From contig CAYVRJ010000004.1 in the NCBI GenBank assembly GCA_964453645.1, forward strand, positions 1 through 64,000: a stretch of 64,000 bases of DNA, written 5' to 3'. Each line of letters opens with the position of its first letter. The stretch's first letter is position 1. Origin of the DNA: CAYVRJ01 sp964453645. Lineage in GTDB: Bacteria > Bacillota > Clostridia > Christensenellales > JAWKQI01. Below are positions 16,178 to 25,351 of this stretch, piece after piece. The notes beneath the pieces were generated by a model. It saw only the letters and a program-made list of their open reading frames with translations. It made no database searches and was not told the DNA's origin. The translations under genes were made by a program, and so were the position numbers.

Positions 16178-19100
16178 ATGGATGGGGTGGCCAAGATGGG
16201 TGGAACAACTCAAAAAAATTCTGAAATTATAAAGGAATATGGTCATCGCATCGATGAGATTATATCCGGCAAATCAAAGAATTTTATCAAAATCATTTGG
16301 AATTGTGTGACTGCAGTTTCAAATGATCCACATGTTTATCCTGTGAGCAAATGGAAATATATAGAACAAATTAGTCGTGCATATCAGGAGCTTTGCGGAC
16401 ATTCTGCCAGTACGTGTAAGACTTTAGAGGAGTTTTTCTGCCCAAAGCTGAAATCTGCGTTACGTTCTTTCTTTGGCGAGCAGCATACACATGGAATCAT
16501 TGAAGAGTGTTCAATGGTCATGGAGTTCCCCTATTCCCACACGGTTTACCGACCATCCTACCGTTCTCGTTATGCTTCGGAGTATGTGAATGCATTTTTT
16601 ATGGTCATGATCAACACGCTGGATTTTATCCTCTATGGCTTACCCCTAGAACAATGCGTGGATATAAGAGATGTGTCTTTTTCTGGGTTAGATAATAAAA
16701 TTGCGCTGACGCTGCGCAGACGGGATGAGAAGATTTTTGATCTCATTGAAAAAGCAGTGCTGGGGGATAATAACACGGTTCTAATGAGCCATATGATCAT
16801 TTCTGCCATCGTGAAAAGCGGAGATCAGCAATCCCTTGAACTGTTAGGAAAGCTGCTGCTTGCCGCAAAGTCGCAGGAGGGGCTTAGGCAAGCGATTCTT
16901 GAAACCAGCGACAGCGGAACGATTCATAGCCATGCTTTCTTTATTGATCTAATTTTGGAAAACGATTTATGCCGCTTTTCATCTGTCGTCAGGGCATTCG
17001 ACACATGGTCGGGGCTGGGGTTTGGAGATCAAAAGCAAAAGGTTGCTGAAAAATGCATAACACTAGCAAAACAGTTTCTCTTTGATGAGAGTGCAATCGA
17101 AAAAGGGCTTGAATCAAAGGATACCACCGAAGTCTATCTGGCACTTTGGGCACTATGCTGCCACGATATCCACTTGGCAACCAATGCTGCCTGCGCATTG
17201 ATCGACAGCGAAGAAAAGTACAGGCGATTGGTGGGGTGGTATTTTGTTACTAATACCAACAGCGATTCTTTTAGGCATCACATTGCAACAAAGTATCTCC
17301 ATAGGCGTGACCCGGAAGAATTAGCTTGGATATGTGCAAATCTATATGAAAACAAAGAAATCATTTATATCGGATATGGCATGTACAGAGATAAAAAGCC
17401 AAACAACACAGAAAATTACGTGGACGAATTTTATCCTGCGTCAAAGAGTGAACGCCATGCTTTATTTGAAAAAGTATTCTCGATTGCGAAGTTTATAGGC
17501 AACAAGAGAACAAAATTTGAAGAAAGTGTATTTCCGTGGTGCTATCAAGAGTTAAATAGTCATGCCGCTTTTTTAACCCTCTTATGTCTTGCAGCATATG
17601 ACCATGATGTACAATTAATAAAAAAATTGACGGATATTCTTCCGGTGATGAACAGCAGTTTACGGCTGGTTTACTACAGCATTTTGATCAACCCCGATAT
17701 TTCGGAACAGCGTTTACAGCTCTTAGAGGGACTTTCGGACAAAAGCAAAGCTGTTCGGAAAGAGATCGTGAGCCGTCTGAACAACTATACGCTTAGTGCC
17801 CAAGACATATCCAAATTGACAGCAACACTCACAACCCAGATTGCTGATTTGCGTAAAGGGATCGTCTCGTTGCTGGAAAAACAAGATGAAGCCATGATTC
17901 GCCCTTCAATTGATGCGTTGTTAAATGCACAAAACAATGGCCAGTTAATAGCGGGGATCGAGCTCTTTGATATTTTTGCCAAGAAAAATCCCCAGCTACA
18001 TGTGGAATTTAGAGAAGTACTGAATCATTTGGTTTCTGCAAACACTTCCCAAGATGTCTCCATATTGTTAAAACAAGTTGTAAAGACCGATGAAACACAA
18101 ATAGAGTATACCGCAGAGAATGGTTACGGTTTATACAACTTTTCTGCAGATGTATTTAACATGAGCATCGCAAAAACAAAGCGGCCTAAAGTGCCCGAAA
18201 TGGATGATGAAACTTTGCAAAAGCTAATCGTGCCCAACGAGGCAGAGGTTATTTCCCTGTATGAAAGAATGGCGGATGTCTTTTATAACTATCGAGATTA
18301 TGAATATGAGACAGAAAATTATAACGGAACACGGGAAAAGGTTTTGTTAAACGACAATCCACAAAGAGTTGAGCTGCTTGCCGGAACAAAGCTATTATGT
18401 AATGGCTTTGGCAATCCCATAACGGACTACCCCCTTTGCGAACAATGGATTGAAGCGGCAGGAGAGTTTGCTGCCGATAAAACGAAACTTGTTGCAGTGT
18501 TAAGCCTTTGGGAAAGATGCAACAACACAAAGGTGTACCATAATTGGTTTGCAGGCTTGTTTGCAGGTTATCCGATTGAAACTTACAATGATCCTTTGTC
18601 AAAAAAAATTGTCAGACGTATGGGACATAGGAGCGTTTTACATGTTGGCAAAATAAATTTAATTTTGCAAGCTATTTTGAATACAAAAGAATCAAAGCTG
18701 TTTGACTTTGCTTTTTCCGCCTATGTCAACTTAATCAGAAAAGTTCCTGAAAACAGACTGGGGGACGAATGCGAGATGGATTTAAATAAACCGCAAGACA
18801 GGTATTATTATTCCGGTCCAAATAGTCACGTTCTTTCAGCGCCCTATTTAAGATACTTTAGATCAACTGCTTATCATCATATATCCAATGACTCCCAGTT
18901 TATTTCTTATTTTGCTGAAATGTGGGCAGAATATCTGCTTGCGGGTAAGCAAGAGTTTAACGGGCTCAATAACGAAGATATGTTTCGCGCACATAATTTG
19001 GGGTTGATAACCGACGATGCAGTTTATCTCTATTTTACCGGCGGAGATGATGCGCAAGAACATATGCGCAGTATAACGGGCAGCTATATAGGCAGTGAAA

Positions 19101-21259
19101 TTTTAAATAAATATCCCAACGCAAACCAACTTTTAGAAACGGTTATAGATAGGATCGTAACGATTGAAGAAAATCGCGGTGAGTTGCCCACAGACCTGAC
19201 AAAAGTGGCAGTGCAGATAAACCGATTTAACGGGGGAGCGAAACACTTTGTTCGCTTGCTTGCAGCTCTTGGGGATAACGGCTTTCAAAGAGGGTATACA
19301 TATTTTTTTACAACCAATGGCGAACTGACTAAAAAAGCTTCTCTTTGTCATTTGCTCAGGCGCTGCCAGCCGACAAGAGATGATACAAAAGAAGCGTTTT
19401 GTGCACTGCTAAAACAGTATAAGATTTCTGAAAAGCGGTTGATTCAAGCGGCAGTGTATGCCCCACAATGGGCAGGGCTGCTGGAAAAGGCAACGGGAAT
19501 TCACGGACTTAAATGCGGGGTGTGGTTTTTTCACGCCCATGTCAACGAGCACTTTTCAGCAGAAAAAGAAACGGAAGTGGCGATTTATTCCGCTGTCTCA
19601 CCCCAGCAGTTTATGGATGGAATATTTGATAAGGATTGGTTTTTGGAAGCATATCATGCCCTTGGGGTCAAACGGTTTGATGAATTGTATAAAAACGCAA
19701 AATATATAACCAACACAGGAGCCGCCCACAGGCGGAGCCAGTTATATGCCGATGCGGTTTTAGGACGGCTTAAAAAGCTTGAAACTGAACTTGAGATCAC
19801 AAACAAACGCAACCAGGAAAAACTGAGGGCATACGCCTTAATACCGCTTGATAAAAACGACCCCAACGATGCCCTTAAACGATATGAGTTTATTCAAAAC
19901 TTCAAAAAAGAAAGTCGGCAGTTTGGTTCGCTTCGCCAAGCAAACGAGACCAAAGCTTGTGCGATCGCCCTTGAAAACCTTGCTATAACCACGGGGTATG
20001 GGGATGTCGATCGCATGACTTGGGCATTGGAAGGGGCAAAGATTGAACAGTTTCGACCGCTGATGACCCCTTGCGTTTTAGGTGATGTGGAGGTTTGGCT
20101 CGAAATTCTGGGAGATGGTTCTGCCACTTTAAGTGTACGAAAAAATGGGAAACTGCAAAAAACCTTGCCAAAGGAACTTGCTAAAAAAGAGACGGTGATT
20201 GAAATCAAAGAAGCTGTCAAGCAGCTTCGCAATCAAAAACAACGGGCAAGACAAAGCTTTGAATCGGCCATGCTTTCCCGTGTTGAATTTACTATAGATG
20301 AAATTGTCGGACTGTTAAACCATCCTGTGCTCTGCAAAATGGTTTCGGCCTTGGCGTTTGTATCTGGCGACAGCTTAGGGTTTCCAATATTAAATGAGCA
20401 AAAGCTTGTACTGAATGATTTAAACGGCAATATGAATGAGGTGGCAGAAGAAACCCCACTCATCATTGCGCATCCATACGACTTTATTGTAAAGAAATGC
20501 TGGAGCCAATTTCAACAGGTGGTATACAAAAATAAAATCCTTCAGCCATTTAAACAGGTGTTCCGGGAGTATTACCCCATGACCCAGGATGAAGTGGACG
20601 CAGTGAATGTCTCCCGCCGTTATGCGGGTAACCAGGTTCAGCCAAAAAAGGCTGTTTCCCTTTTGAAAACACGAGGCTGGACGGTTGATTACGAGGAGGG
20701 TTTGCAGCGAGTTTGGCATAAAGAAAATCTGATCGTTCGATTGTATGCTATGGCTAACTGGTTTACGCCTGCCGATATCGAGTCGCCAACGCTGGAAGTG
20801 ATTGAGTTTTTCAAGCGTGATTCGTATGAATTGGTGCCGTTTGCCCATATCCCCCCTGTGATCTTCTCTGAGACAATGCGGGATATCGATCTAGTTGTTA
20901 GCGTAGCTCATGTGGGTGGGGTGGATCCAGAGTCCAGCCACTCCACCGTTGAAATGCGTATTGCCATCGCAAGAGAGCTATTGTCCATGCTTCAAGTTAA
21001 TACTGTTTCGTTCAAGGCAGCTCATGCGCTGATTCAGGGTAATATGGGAGAATACTCAGTGCACATGGGTTCGGGTGTCGTGCATAAATTAGGCACAGGA
21101 ATGATTGCCGTATTACCCGTACACTCCCAGGCGAGGGGGCGAATATTCCTGCCGTTTGCAGACGATGATCCTAAGACGGCAGAGATTCTTTCAAAGATTC
21201 TGCTCTTTGCAGATGATTTAAAAATTAAGGATGAAAACATATTAGGGCAGATAAAATGA
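16178..21259 (+). CDS. Giant DUF4132/DUF5724-type protein
   Basis: The protein has 1693 residues. The N-terminal two thirds read as helical repeat sequence (HEAT-like stretches such as SKAVRKEIVSRLNNYTL near residue 525). The region from about 1220 to 1480 matches my memory of DUF4132 (MTWALEGAKIEQFRP, then the DGSATLSVRKNGKLQKTLPK strand pair), and the C-terminal 200 residues (VHMGSGVVHKLGTGMIAVLP, then FLPFADDDPKTAEIL) resemble the conserved tail of that group. No signal peptide or TM helix, so it is cytoplasmic. An ATG at 16196 is an alternative start. Family function is not established; E. coli MolR/YehI is a distant member. It is co-translated with the 137-aa gene and closed by a terminator. 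Confidence 0.8.
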   Translation: MDGVAKMGGTTQKNSEIIKEYGHRIDEIISGKSKNFIKIIWNCVTAVSNDPHVYPVSKWKYIEQISRAYQELCGHSASTCKTLEEFFCPKLKSALRSFFGEQHTHGIIEECSMVMEFPYSHTVYRPSYRSRYASEYVNAFFMVMINTLDFILYGLPLEQCVDIRDVSFSGLDNKIALTLRRRDEKIFDLIEKAVLGDNNTVLMSHMIISAIVKSGDQQSLELLGKLLLAAKSQEGLRQAILETSDSGTIHSHAFFIDLILENDLCRFSSVVRAFDTWSGLGFGDQKQKVAEKCITLAKQFLFDESAIEKGLESKDTTEVYLALWALCCHDIHLATNAACALIDSEEKYRRLVGWYFVTNTNSDSFRHHIATKYLHRRDPEELAWICANLYENKEIIYIGYGMYRDKKPNNTENYVDEFYPASKSERHALFEKVFSIAKFIGNKRTKFEESVFPWCYQELNSHAAFLTLLCLAAYDHDVQLIKKLTDILPVMNSSLRLVYYSILINPDISEQRLQLLEGLSDKSKAVRKEIVSRLNNYTLSAQDISKLTATLTTQIADLRKGIVSLLEKQDEAMIRPSIDALLNAQNNGQLIAGIELFDIFAKKNPQLHVEFREVLNHLVSANTSQDVSILLKQVVKTDETQIEYTAENGYGLYNFSADVFNMSIAKTKRPKVPEMDDETLQKLIVPNEAEVISLYERMADVFYNYRDYEYETENYNGTREKVLLNDNPQRVELLAGTKLLCNGFGNPITDYPLCEQWIEAAGEFAADKTKLVAVLSLWERCNNTKVYHNWFAGLFAGYPIETYNDPLSKKIVRRMGHRSVLHVGKINLILQAILNTKESKLFDFAFSAYVNLIRKVPENRLGDECEMDLNKPQDRYYYSGPNSHVLSAPYLRYFRSTAYHHISNDSQFISYFAEMWAEYLLAGKQEFNGLNNEDMFRAHNLGLITDDAVYLYFTGGDDAQEHMRSITGSYIGSEILNKYPNANQLLETVIDRIVTIEENRGELPTDLTKVAVQINRFNGGAKHFVRLLAALGDNGFQRGYTYFFTTNGELTKKASLCHLLRRCQPTRDDTKEAFCALLKQYKISEKRLIQAAVYAPQWAGLLEKATGIHGLKCGVWFFHAHVNEHFSAEKETEVAIYSAVSPQQFMDGIFDKDWFLEAYHALGVKRFDELYKNAKYITNTGAAHRRSQLYADAVLGRLKKLETELEITNKRNQEKLRAYALIPLDKNDPNDALKRYEFIQNFKKESRQFGSLRQANETKACAIALENLAITTGYGDVDRMTWALEGAKIEQFRPLMTPCVLGDVEVWLEILGDGSATLSVRKNGKLQKTLPKELAKKETVIEIKEAVKQLRNQKQRARQSFESAMLSRVEFTIDEIVGLLNHPVLCKMVSALAFVSGDSLGFPILNEQKLVLNDLNGNMNEVAEETPLIIAHPYDFIVKKCWSQFQQVVYKNKILQPFKQVFREYYPMTQDEVDAVNVSRRYAGNQVQPKKAVSLLKTRGWTVDYEEGLQRVWHKENLIVRLYAMANWFTPADIESPTLEVIEFFKRDSYELVPFAHIPPVIFSETMRDIDLVVSVAHVGGVDPESSHSTVEMRIAIARELLSMLQVNTVSFKAAHALIQGNMGEYSVHMGSGVVHKLGTGMIAVLPVHSQARGRIFLPFADDDPKTAEILSKILLFADDLKIKDENILGQIK

Positions 21260-21350
21260 ATCAGTTGGACGAATCATAGCCGTACTGTGCCTTTAAATTG
21301 TTAATCCCGTTTGATTTAGAAATATACGAGGTAACCTTTAGGCACATATG

Positions 21351-21383
21351 AAATATCCCCAGCTATGCCGGGGATATTTTTTC
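21351..21383 (+). terminator. Rho-independent terminator after the DUF4132 gene
   Basis: A perfect 10-bp stem (AAATATCCCC / GGGGATATTT) with a 9-nt loop is followed by a T run. The convergent small ORF ends directly beyond it. Confidence 0.85.
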
Positions 21384-21386
21384 ACA

Positions 21387-21554
21387 TTAGAGTAATTCCA
21401 ATAGATTCATGATGCTGGCACATTTTCTCATCTTTTCTTCATCATCTTCCAGAACGCTTTCCCAATCATTCCTGCCCGATACTTTTTGCAACGCCTCAAG
21501 CAGGTCATGCTGTTCCTCATCCGTCAAGAAAACCATTTCGCTGTTCTTATCCAT
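21387..21554 (-). CDS. Small acidic helical protein, 55 aa
   Basis: The ORF starts MDKNSEMVFLTDEEQHDL and ends ASIMNLLELL; its ATG at 21554 has a very strong GGAGGGGG site about 9 nt upstream. It is rich in Asp, Glu, Leu and Met and should be almost entirely helical, with no signal peptide or TM segment. It ends next to the terminator of the giant gene. Good translation signals and an even amino-acid profile suggest it is real. Function unknown. The 21555-21738 spacer upstream holds nothing else I can identify. Confidence 0.6.
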   Translation of the reverse strand: MDKNSEMVFLTDEEQHDLLEALQKVSGRNDWESVLEDDEEKMRKCASIMNLLELL

Positions 21555-21738
21555 CCATCTCACCCCCTCCCTTCAAAAGCTTGTCGTATGTTAACTTTGG
21601 GGGGCAAAGAGTTCAAGTAATATTTCTAATTAACGAAAAGGAATTGCTATGAGTAAAATATAAACCAAAAATTAAAGCCAAGGCTGAGGCAAACAAGGGC
21701 ACCAGAAATGACCTTTCGGAAACATGGGATTAGGGGTT

Positions 21739-23217
21739 TTAAAGCAAAATCGTCTTTGTGGCAATACGTTGGCAAAAGGCCTTATCGTGTTCCACAAAAA
21801 CAATGGTGGGCTTATGTTCGATCAGTAAATCTTCTATTTGCATCCGGGATAAGATGTCGATGTAATTGAGTGGTTCATCCCATAGGAGTAGGTTTGCCCC
21901 TTCACAAAGGCTTCTTGCAATCAGTACTTTTTTCTTTTGTCCTCCGCTGAAATCTGCAATATCCTTTTCAAACTGGGTTCGTGAAAAATCCAGTTTGCGC
22001 AGTATTCCTTTAAATACACTTTCGTCCACCCCGCACGCAGCTGCATAATCGGCCAGATTGCCGCAAAGATGGCAGGTGTCCTGCGAAACATAAGAAATTG
22101 TTAATCCGCTGCCGATTTCAAGTGCTCCAGTATATGCAATCTCTTCACCGCAAATGAGTTTTAAAATGCTGGATTTTCCCGAGCCGTTGGCACCGCACAG
22201 CGCAACCCGATCGCCCCGCTCCACTTCAAAGCGAATGTTACTGCAAGCAGTAATATCTCCATAGTAAATAGAAACATCCTGGAGGGTTACCAATTGGTTT
22301 GCATGATAGGTGGATTGAGAGAGTTTTAGTGGGCGGGCACTTTCAATGTTTTTGAGTAAACCCGACTTTTCTTCGATGGCCGAAAGCTGACGCTCTTCAA
22401 GGGATTTTGAACGCTGCATCATACTGGCCGCTCTTGCGCCAATGTATCCCCTATCCGGTCGAAGCCCCGAGTTTTTAGAACCGTGTTTTGTTTGCTCAAC
22501 TTTGTCCGACCAATCGGCAGTTCGCTTGGCTGCGGTGCTCAAGCGTTTAATGTCCTTTTTCAGCTTTTCATTTTGTGTTCGTTCAAAGGTATCCTGCCGA
22601 GTCTTGTTCATAAACCATGAGGAAAAAGTACCTTGCTGAATTTCAATGTTGGTTTTGTTGATGGACAGGATATGGTCTATGCAGTGATCCAAAAACGCTC
22701 GGTCATGGGACACCAAGACAAAGCCCTTTTTGCTGCGCAGATAATTGCCTACGATTTGCCGTCCGTGTTGATCCAAATGATTGGTTGGTTCGTCGATTAA
22801 TAAAAAACTGTTTTCTTTTAAGAATAGGATGGCAAGCAAGACTTTTGTCTGCTCTCCGTTTGAAAGCGTTTCAAAGGGACGGTATAACACTTCATCGTCA
22901 AGCTCAAGTTGGTTGAGCTCACGCTTGAGTTTCCATTGCAAAAAGTCAGGGTTTATGTTTTCTGCAACATCTATAGTTAGAACGCTTTTATCCGCAACTT
23001 CATAAGGGAAATACTCAAACTCGACCGATGCAGAAATGTTGCCACTGTATTCATATTTACCTTGTAGCAAATTTAAAAATGTGGTCTTACCTCGGCCATT
23101 TCTGCCTGTGAATCCCAATTTCCAGTCTGTATCAAACTGAAAGCTTACATTTTCAAAAATAGTATCGTAGCTGCCCTCGTATGCGAAGGTCAGGTTTGTA
23201 ACGTTTATCATTGACAT
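21739..23217 (-). CDS. ABC-F ATPase, Lsa-like ribosome protection protein
   Basis: The protein has 492 residues with two ABC domains and no TM helix. Domain 1 has Walker A GRNGRGKTT (near residue 38), signature LSNGEQ and Walker B LLIDEPTNHLD. Domain 2 has GANGSGKSS, signature FSGGQ and a degenerate Walker B LLWDEPLNYID. The inter-domain linker (about 200-300) is Lys/Arg-rich with GYIGARAASMMQRSKSLE, as in the Lsa/Vga/VmlR group that displaces lincosamide, streptogramin A and pleuromutilin antibiotics from the ribosome. The N-terminal W-K-L-G-F-T-G-R-N-G-R-G-K-T resembles Lsa(A). AAGGAGG precedes the ATG. The 150-nt leader carries an apparent attenuator. Confidence 0.87.
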   Translation of the reverse strand: MSMINVTNLTFAYEGSYDTIFENVSFQFDTDWKLGFTGRNGRGKTTFLNLLQGKYEYSGNISASVEFEYFPYEVADKSVLTIDVAENINPDFLQWKLKRELNQLELDDEVLYRPFETLSNGEQTKVLLAILFLKENSFLLIDEPTNHLDQHGRQIVGNYLRSKKGFVLVSHDRAFLDHCIDHILSINKTNIEIQQGTFSSWFMNKTRQDTFERTQNEKLKKDIKRLSTAAKRTADWSDKVEQTKHGSKNSGLRPDRGYIGARAASMMQRSKSLEERQLSAIEEKSGLLKNIESARPLKLSQSTYHANQLVTLQDVSIYYGDITACSNIRFEVERGDRVALCGANGSGKSSILKLICGEEIAYTGALEIGSGLTISYVSQDTCHLCGNLADYAAACGVDESVFKGILRKLDFSRTQFEKDIADFSGGQKKKVLIARSLCEGANLLLWDEPLNYIDILSRMQIEDLLIEHKPTIVFVEHDKAFCQRIATKTILL

Positions 23218-23240
23218 GACTGTATCCTCCTTAAAAACAT

Positions 23241-23341
23241 AAAAGCTGCAAGAAAGTTATTTCTTACAGCTTTCAACAGCTAAAGCCAAATAAATGGCAA
23301 TGAAGCATATTAATTGGTGAATTGAATGGCAACTTTCTTGC
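23241..23341 (-). promoter_or_regulatory. Attenuator leader of the ABC-F gene (terminator / anti-terminator)
   Basis: Read on the minus strand, AAGCTG-T-AAGAAA (23272-23260... to 23243 in total) pairs with TTTCTT-G-CAGCTT around a 4-nt loop (12 bp, one mismatch) and is followed by TTTT: a terminator-like hairpin just before the Shine-Dalgarno. Its 3' arm (23258-23248) is also perfectly complementary over 11 nt to an upstream segment GCAAGAAAGTT (23341-23331), giving a mutually exclusive anti-terminator. A short ORF ends right at the terminator 5' arm. This is the logic of antibiotic-induced ABC-F attenuators. Confidence 0.7.
23273..23308 (-). CDS. Leader peptide candidate MLHCHLFGFSC
   Basis: This is an 11-codon ORF upstream of the ABC-F gene. 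Its stop codon is 1 nt before the 5' arm of the terminator hairpin, so a ribosome stalled on its last codons would cover that arm and favour the anti-terminator. It lacks an obvious Shine-Dalgarno, so its translation is uncertain. Confidence 0.45.
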   Translation of the reverse strand: MLHCHLFGFSC

Positions 23342-23377
23342 TTGACACAGCAAAACAGTGGCTAATGCCACAAATTG

Positions 23378-23406
23378 ATATCACTATGTCCTAAATTTTT
23401 TAGCAA
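23378..23406 (-). promoter_or_regulatory. Candidate promoter of the ABC-F gene
   Basis: On the minus strand TTGCTA (23406-23401) is separated by 17 nt from TGATAT (23383-23378). Transcription would begin near 23371, where a GTGGC-ATTA-GCCAC hairpin (23371-23358) lies at the 5' end of the leader. Confidence 0.45.
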
Positions 23407-23620
23407 GAAGTATTGCGCATCTTTTCACTTCCAAACTTTTTTTATTTTCTTAATCGTAACACAAACAATAAACCAAATCAAGGCTTAATGACACCCGAAA
23501 CAAAGTGTATCCAAACGCTTGTAATAACCCTTGCTGCTGTTCTCCTGGTTATTACAAACAAGGATATGTTTTTTGAAACAAAGCACATTGGAAACATGCC
23601 ATTTGTTGAAACCACTTAGT

Positions 23621-25351
23621 TTAGGGTTTTAAACCAAACAATTGCAAAAACTTTTGCCAAATTGTCAGTTCTGTTGTTTCGGTTTTCAAGGGTTCTTCAA
23701 TTTTAGGCAGTTCGATGGGGCTTGTCTTTAAAACGAACTGTACGGAAGACACATTCTTGTTGTTAGAGGATACAAAGGATATGGGTACAAAATCTGATTT
23801 ATCATACTCCTTCATAAAATCATCAATCTTTAGGTTTATTGTGTCGGGTAACTCTATCACTGCATCACTTAACTCGGTTGTTCCATCATAAAGTTTTTTT
23901 GCACCGCTTGTTAGTTCGGTTGCTCCGCTGGATATTTTGTGGATACCCGAATGGATTTCGGAATATCCGCTAGCAAGGCTACCCACTCCCCCGGTGTATT
24001 CGCGGACACCTTGATCAAACAGTGTGTACTTTGTTGCCAACTGGTCGATTCCATCTTTTAAGTCTTTTATTTTAGCAGGTGCGCCACTGGCACTTAATCC
24101 AGCGGCAAGTTGATTGAGAGCCGTGTCAAATGCCGCATACTCAGTGTTGAGTTGATTGGCACCCACATAGAGCTGATTCACCGCACTCTGTGCCGCAGTT
24201 ATATTTGTCTTTATGCTGGACAGGGCAGAATTGTTTGCATCGAGCAGAGTGATCAAATTTGTTTGCGTTGCATATAAACCCTTCATGGCGTTGTTCTGCC
24301 CGATTAGCGTTTCCATTTGAGATGTAGAAACTGCATCCAGTGAAGATTTAAGTGCTGAAATCCCAGTATATAAATCGGTGATACCCTGTTTAACCTTGGC
24401 TGAAGCGGTTGTCAAAGCAGACAAGTCCTGTGGTGTAAAGGAAACGGTTGATAGCTGGGACTGCATATAAAGCAGTGCATTTTTAACATCGGTTGAACCT
24501 TTAGTCAGTTCAGATGATTTTGTGTTTAGTTCGTTGACACCCTTTTTATACTCAGCAGAGCCATCCGCCAACTCTTTTGCGCCCGAGTGCAGATCATTTG
24601 CACCATCCTTCATCTTCTTTGTTCCGTCGCTTAAAGTATCCATTGCATCGGTCAGTTCCGTTGTGTTTTCTCCAATGTTTCCGGTATCTGGACGGCTCAC
24701 GTTGAGGGACATGGGTGTTGCTGCAATTTCAAAACCCGGCATCTCAAAATCAGACACATCGGCCGTGATGCGAATATCCGCATCTCTCCCCGGCATAACC
24801 ATATGCACAATCTTTTTGGCACTGCCGACGTTGGCAATCGTTGCGTTGTTTGCAACAATATTTTGGCATATTTGCGTATCCAACGCTAGTGAAATTTGAA
24901 GCAAATAATTTTCATAAAAAGTGGAATTAACTGCGTCATTCTTTCGTGTTTGTATAGTTATTTCAAGACTGCCACTTTTACCGCCCAAATCTTTGAAAGG
25001 AATCTCGACTCCGTTTAAAAAATACTGAATCTCGATGATCCAAGGTAAATCTTTTGCATTTAGTTTGCCTTCATAATACAATTTTTCAGCAGTGGTAGAA
25101 GTGGTTATGGTGTTGCCGTCTTGTACTAATGGGTCGTTTGTATTCATGTTGCGAATGGATATATACGAACCGTAATCCACAATGCTTCCCCCTGAAAAAC
25201 TGTTCACCACATAGATGTTTGAAACACTGCCAGTGGAATCCAGTATGCCGTAAACAACTTCTTCTTTAGACGAAGGTTCAGCTGCAAAAACAGTGGGCGT
25301 TGCAGATAGAACCATTATGAAAACAAGACAGATGATCATTCGTTTTTTCAT
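23621..25351 (-). CDS. YhgE/Pip-like secreted coiled-coil protein, partner of the MMPL transporter
   Basis: The protein has 576 residues. A signal peptide (cleaved near residue 23, VFAAE) is followed by a beta-rich region (24-215) and a long helical region (about 225-500) with the heptad pattern 'L..G...L..G' (LSDGTKKMKDGANDL, ELTSGAKKLYDGTTEL). This pattern is characteristic of YhgE/Pip family proteins and of the periplasmic hairpins of some MMPL pumps. There is no C-terminal TM apart from a short hydrophobic tail (WQKFLQLFGLKP). The gene overlaps the MMPL gene by 4 nt, and the two probably form a cell-envelope export assembly. Substrate unknown. Confidence 0.82.
   Translation of the reverse strand: MKKRMIICLVFIMVLSATPTVFAAEPSSKEEVVYGILDSTGSVSNIYVVNSFSGGSIVDYGSYISIRNMNTNDPLVQDGNTITTSTTAEKLYYEGKLNAKDLPWIIEIQYFLNGVEIPFKDLGGKSGSLEITIQTRKNDAVNSTFYENYLLQISLALDTQICQNIVANNATIANVGSAKKIVHMVMPGRDADIRITADVSDFEMPGFEIAATPMSLNVSRPDTGNIGENTTELTDAMDTLSDGTKKMKDGANDLHSGAKELADGSAEYKKGVNELNTKSSELTKGSTDVKNALLYMQSQLSTVSFTPQDLSALTTASAKVKQGITDLYTGISALKSSLDAVSTSQMETLIGQNNAMKGLYATQTNLITLLDANNSALSSIKTNITAAQSAVNQLYVGANQLNTEYAAFDTALNQLAAGLSASGAPAKIKDLKDGIDQLATKYTLFDQGVREYTGGVGSLASGYSEIHSGIHKISSGATELTSGAKKLYDGTTELSDAVIELPDTINLKIDDFMKEYDKSDFVPISFVSSNNKNVSSVQFVLKTSPIELPKIEEPLKTETTELTIWQKFLQLFGLKP

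Noticed and set aside
23413..23619. 68-residue plus-strand ORF downstream of the YhgE-like gene
   Set aside because: It has no Shine-Dalgarno, is largely built from an inverted repeat and short direct repeats, and has no recognisable protein features.
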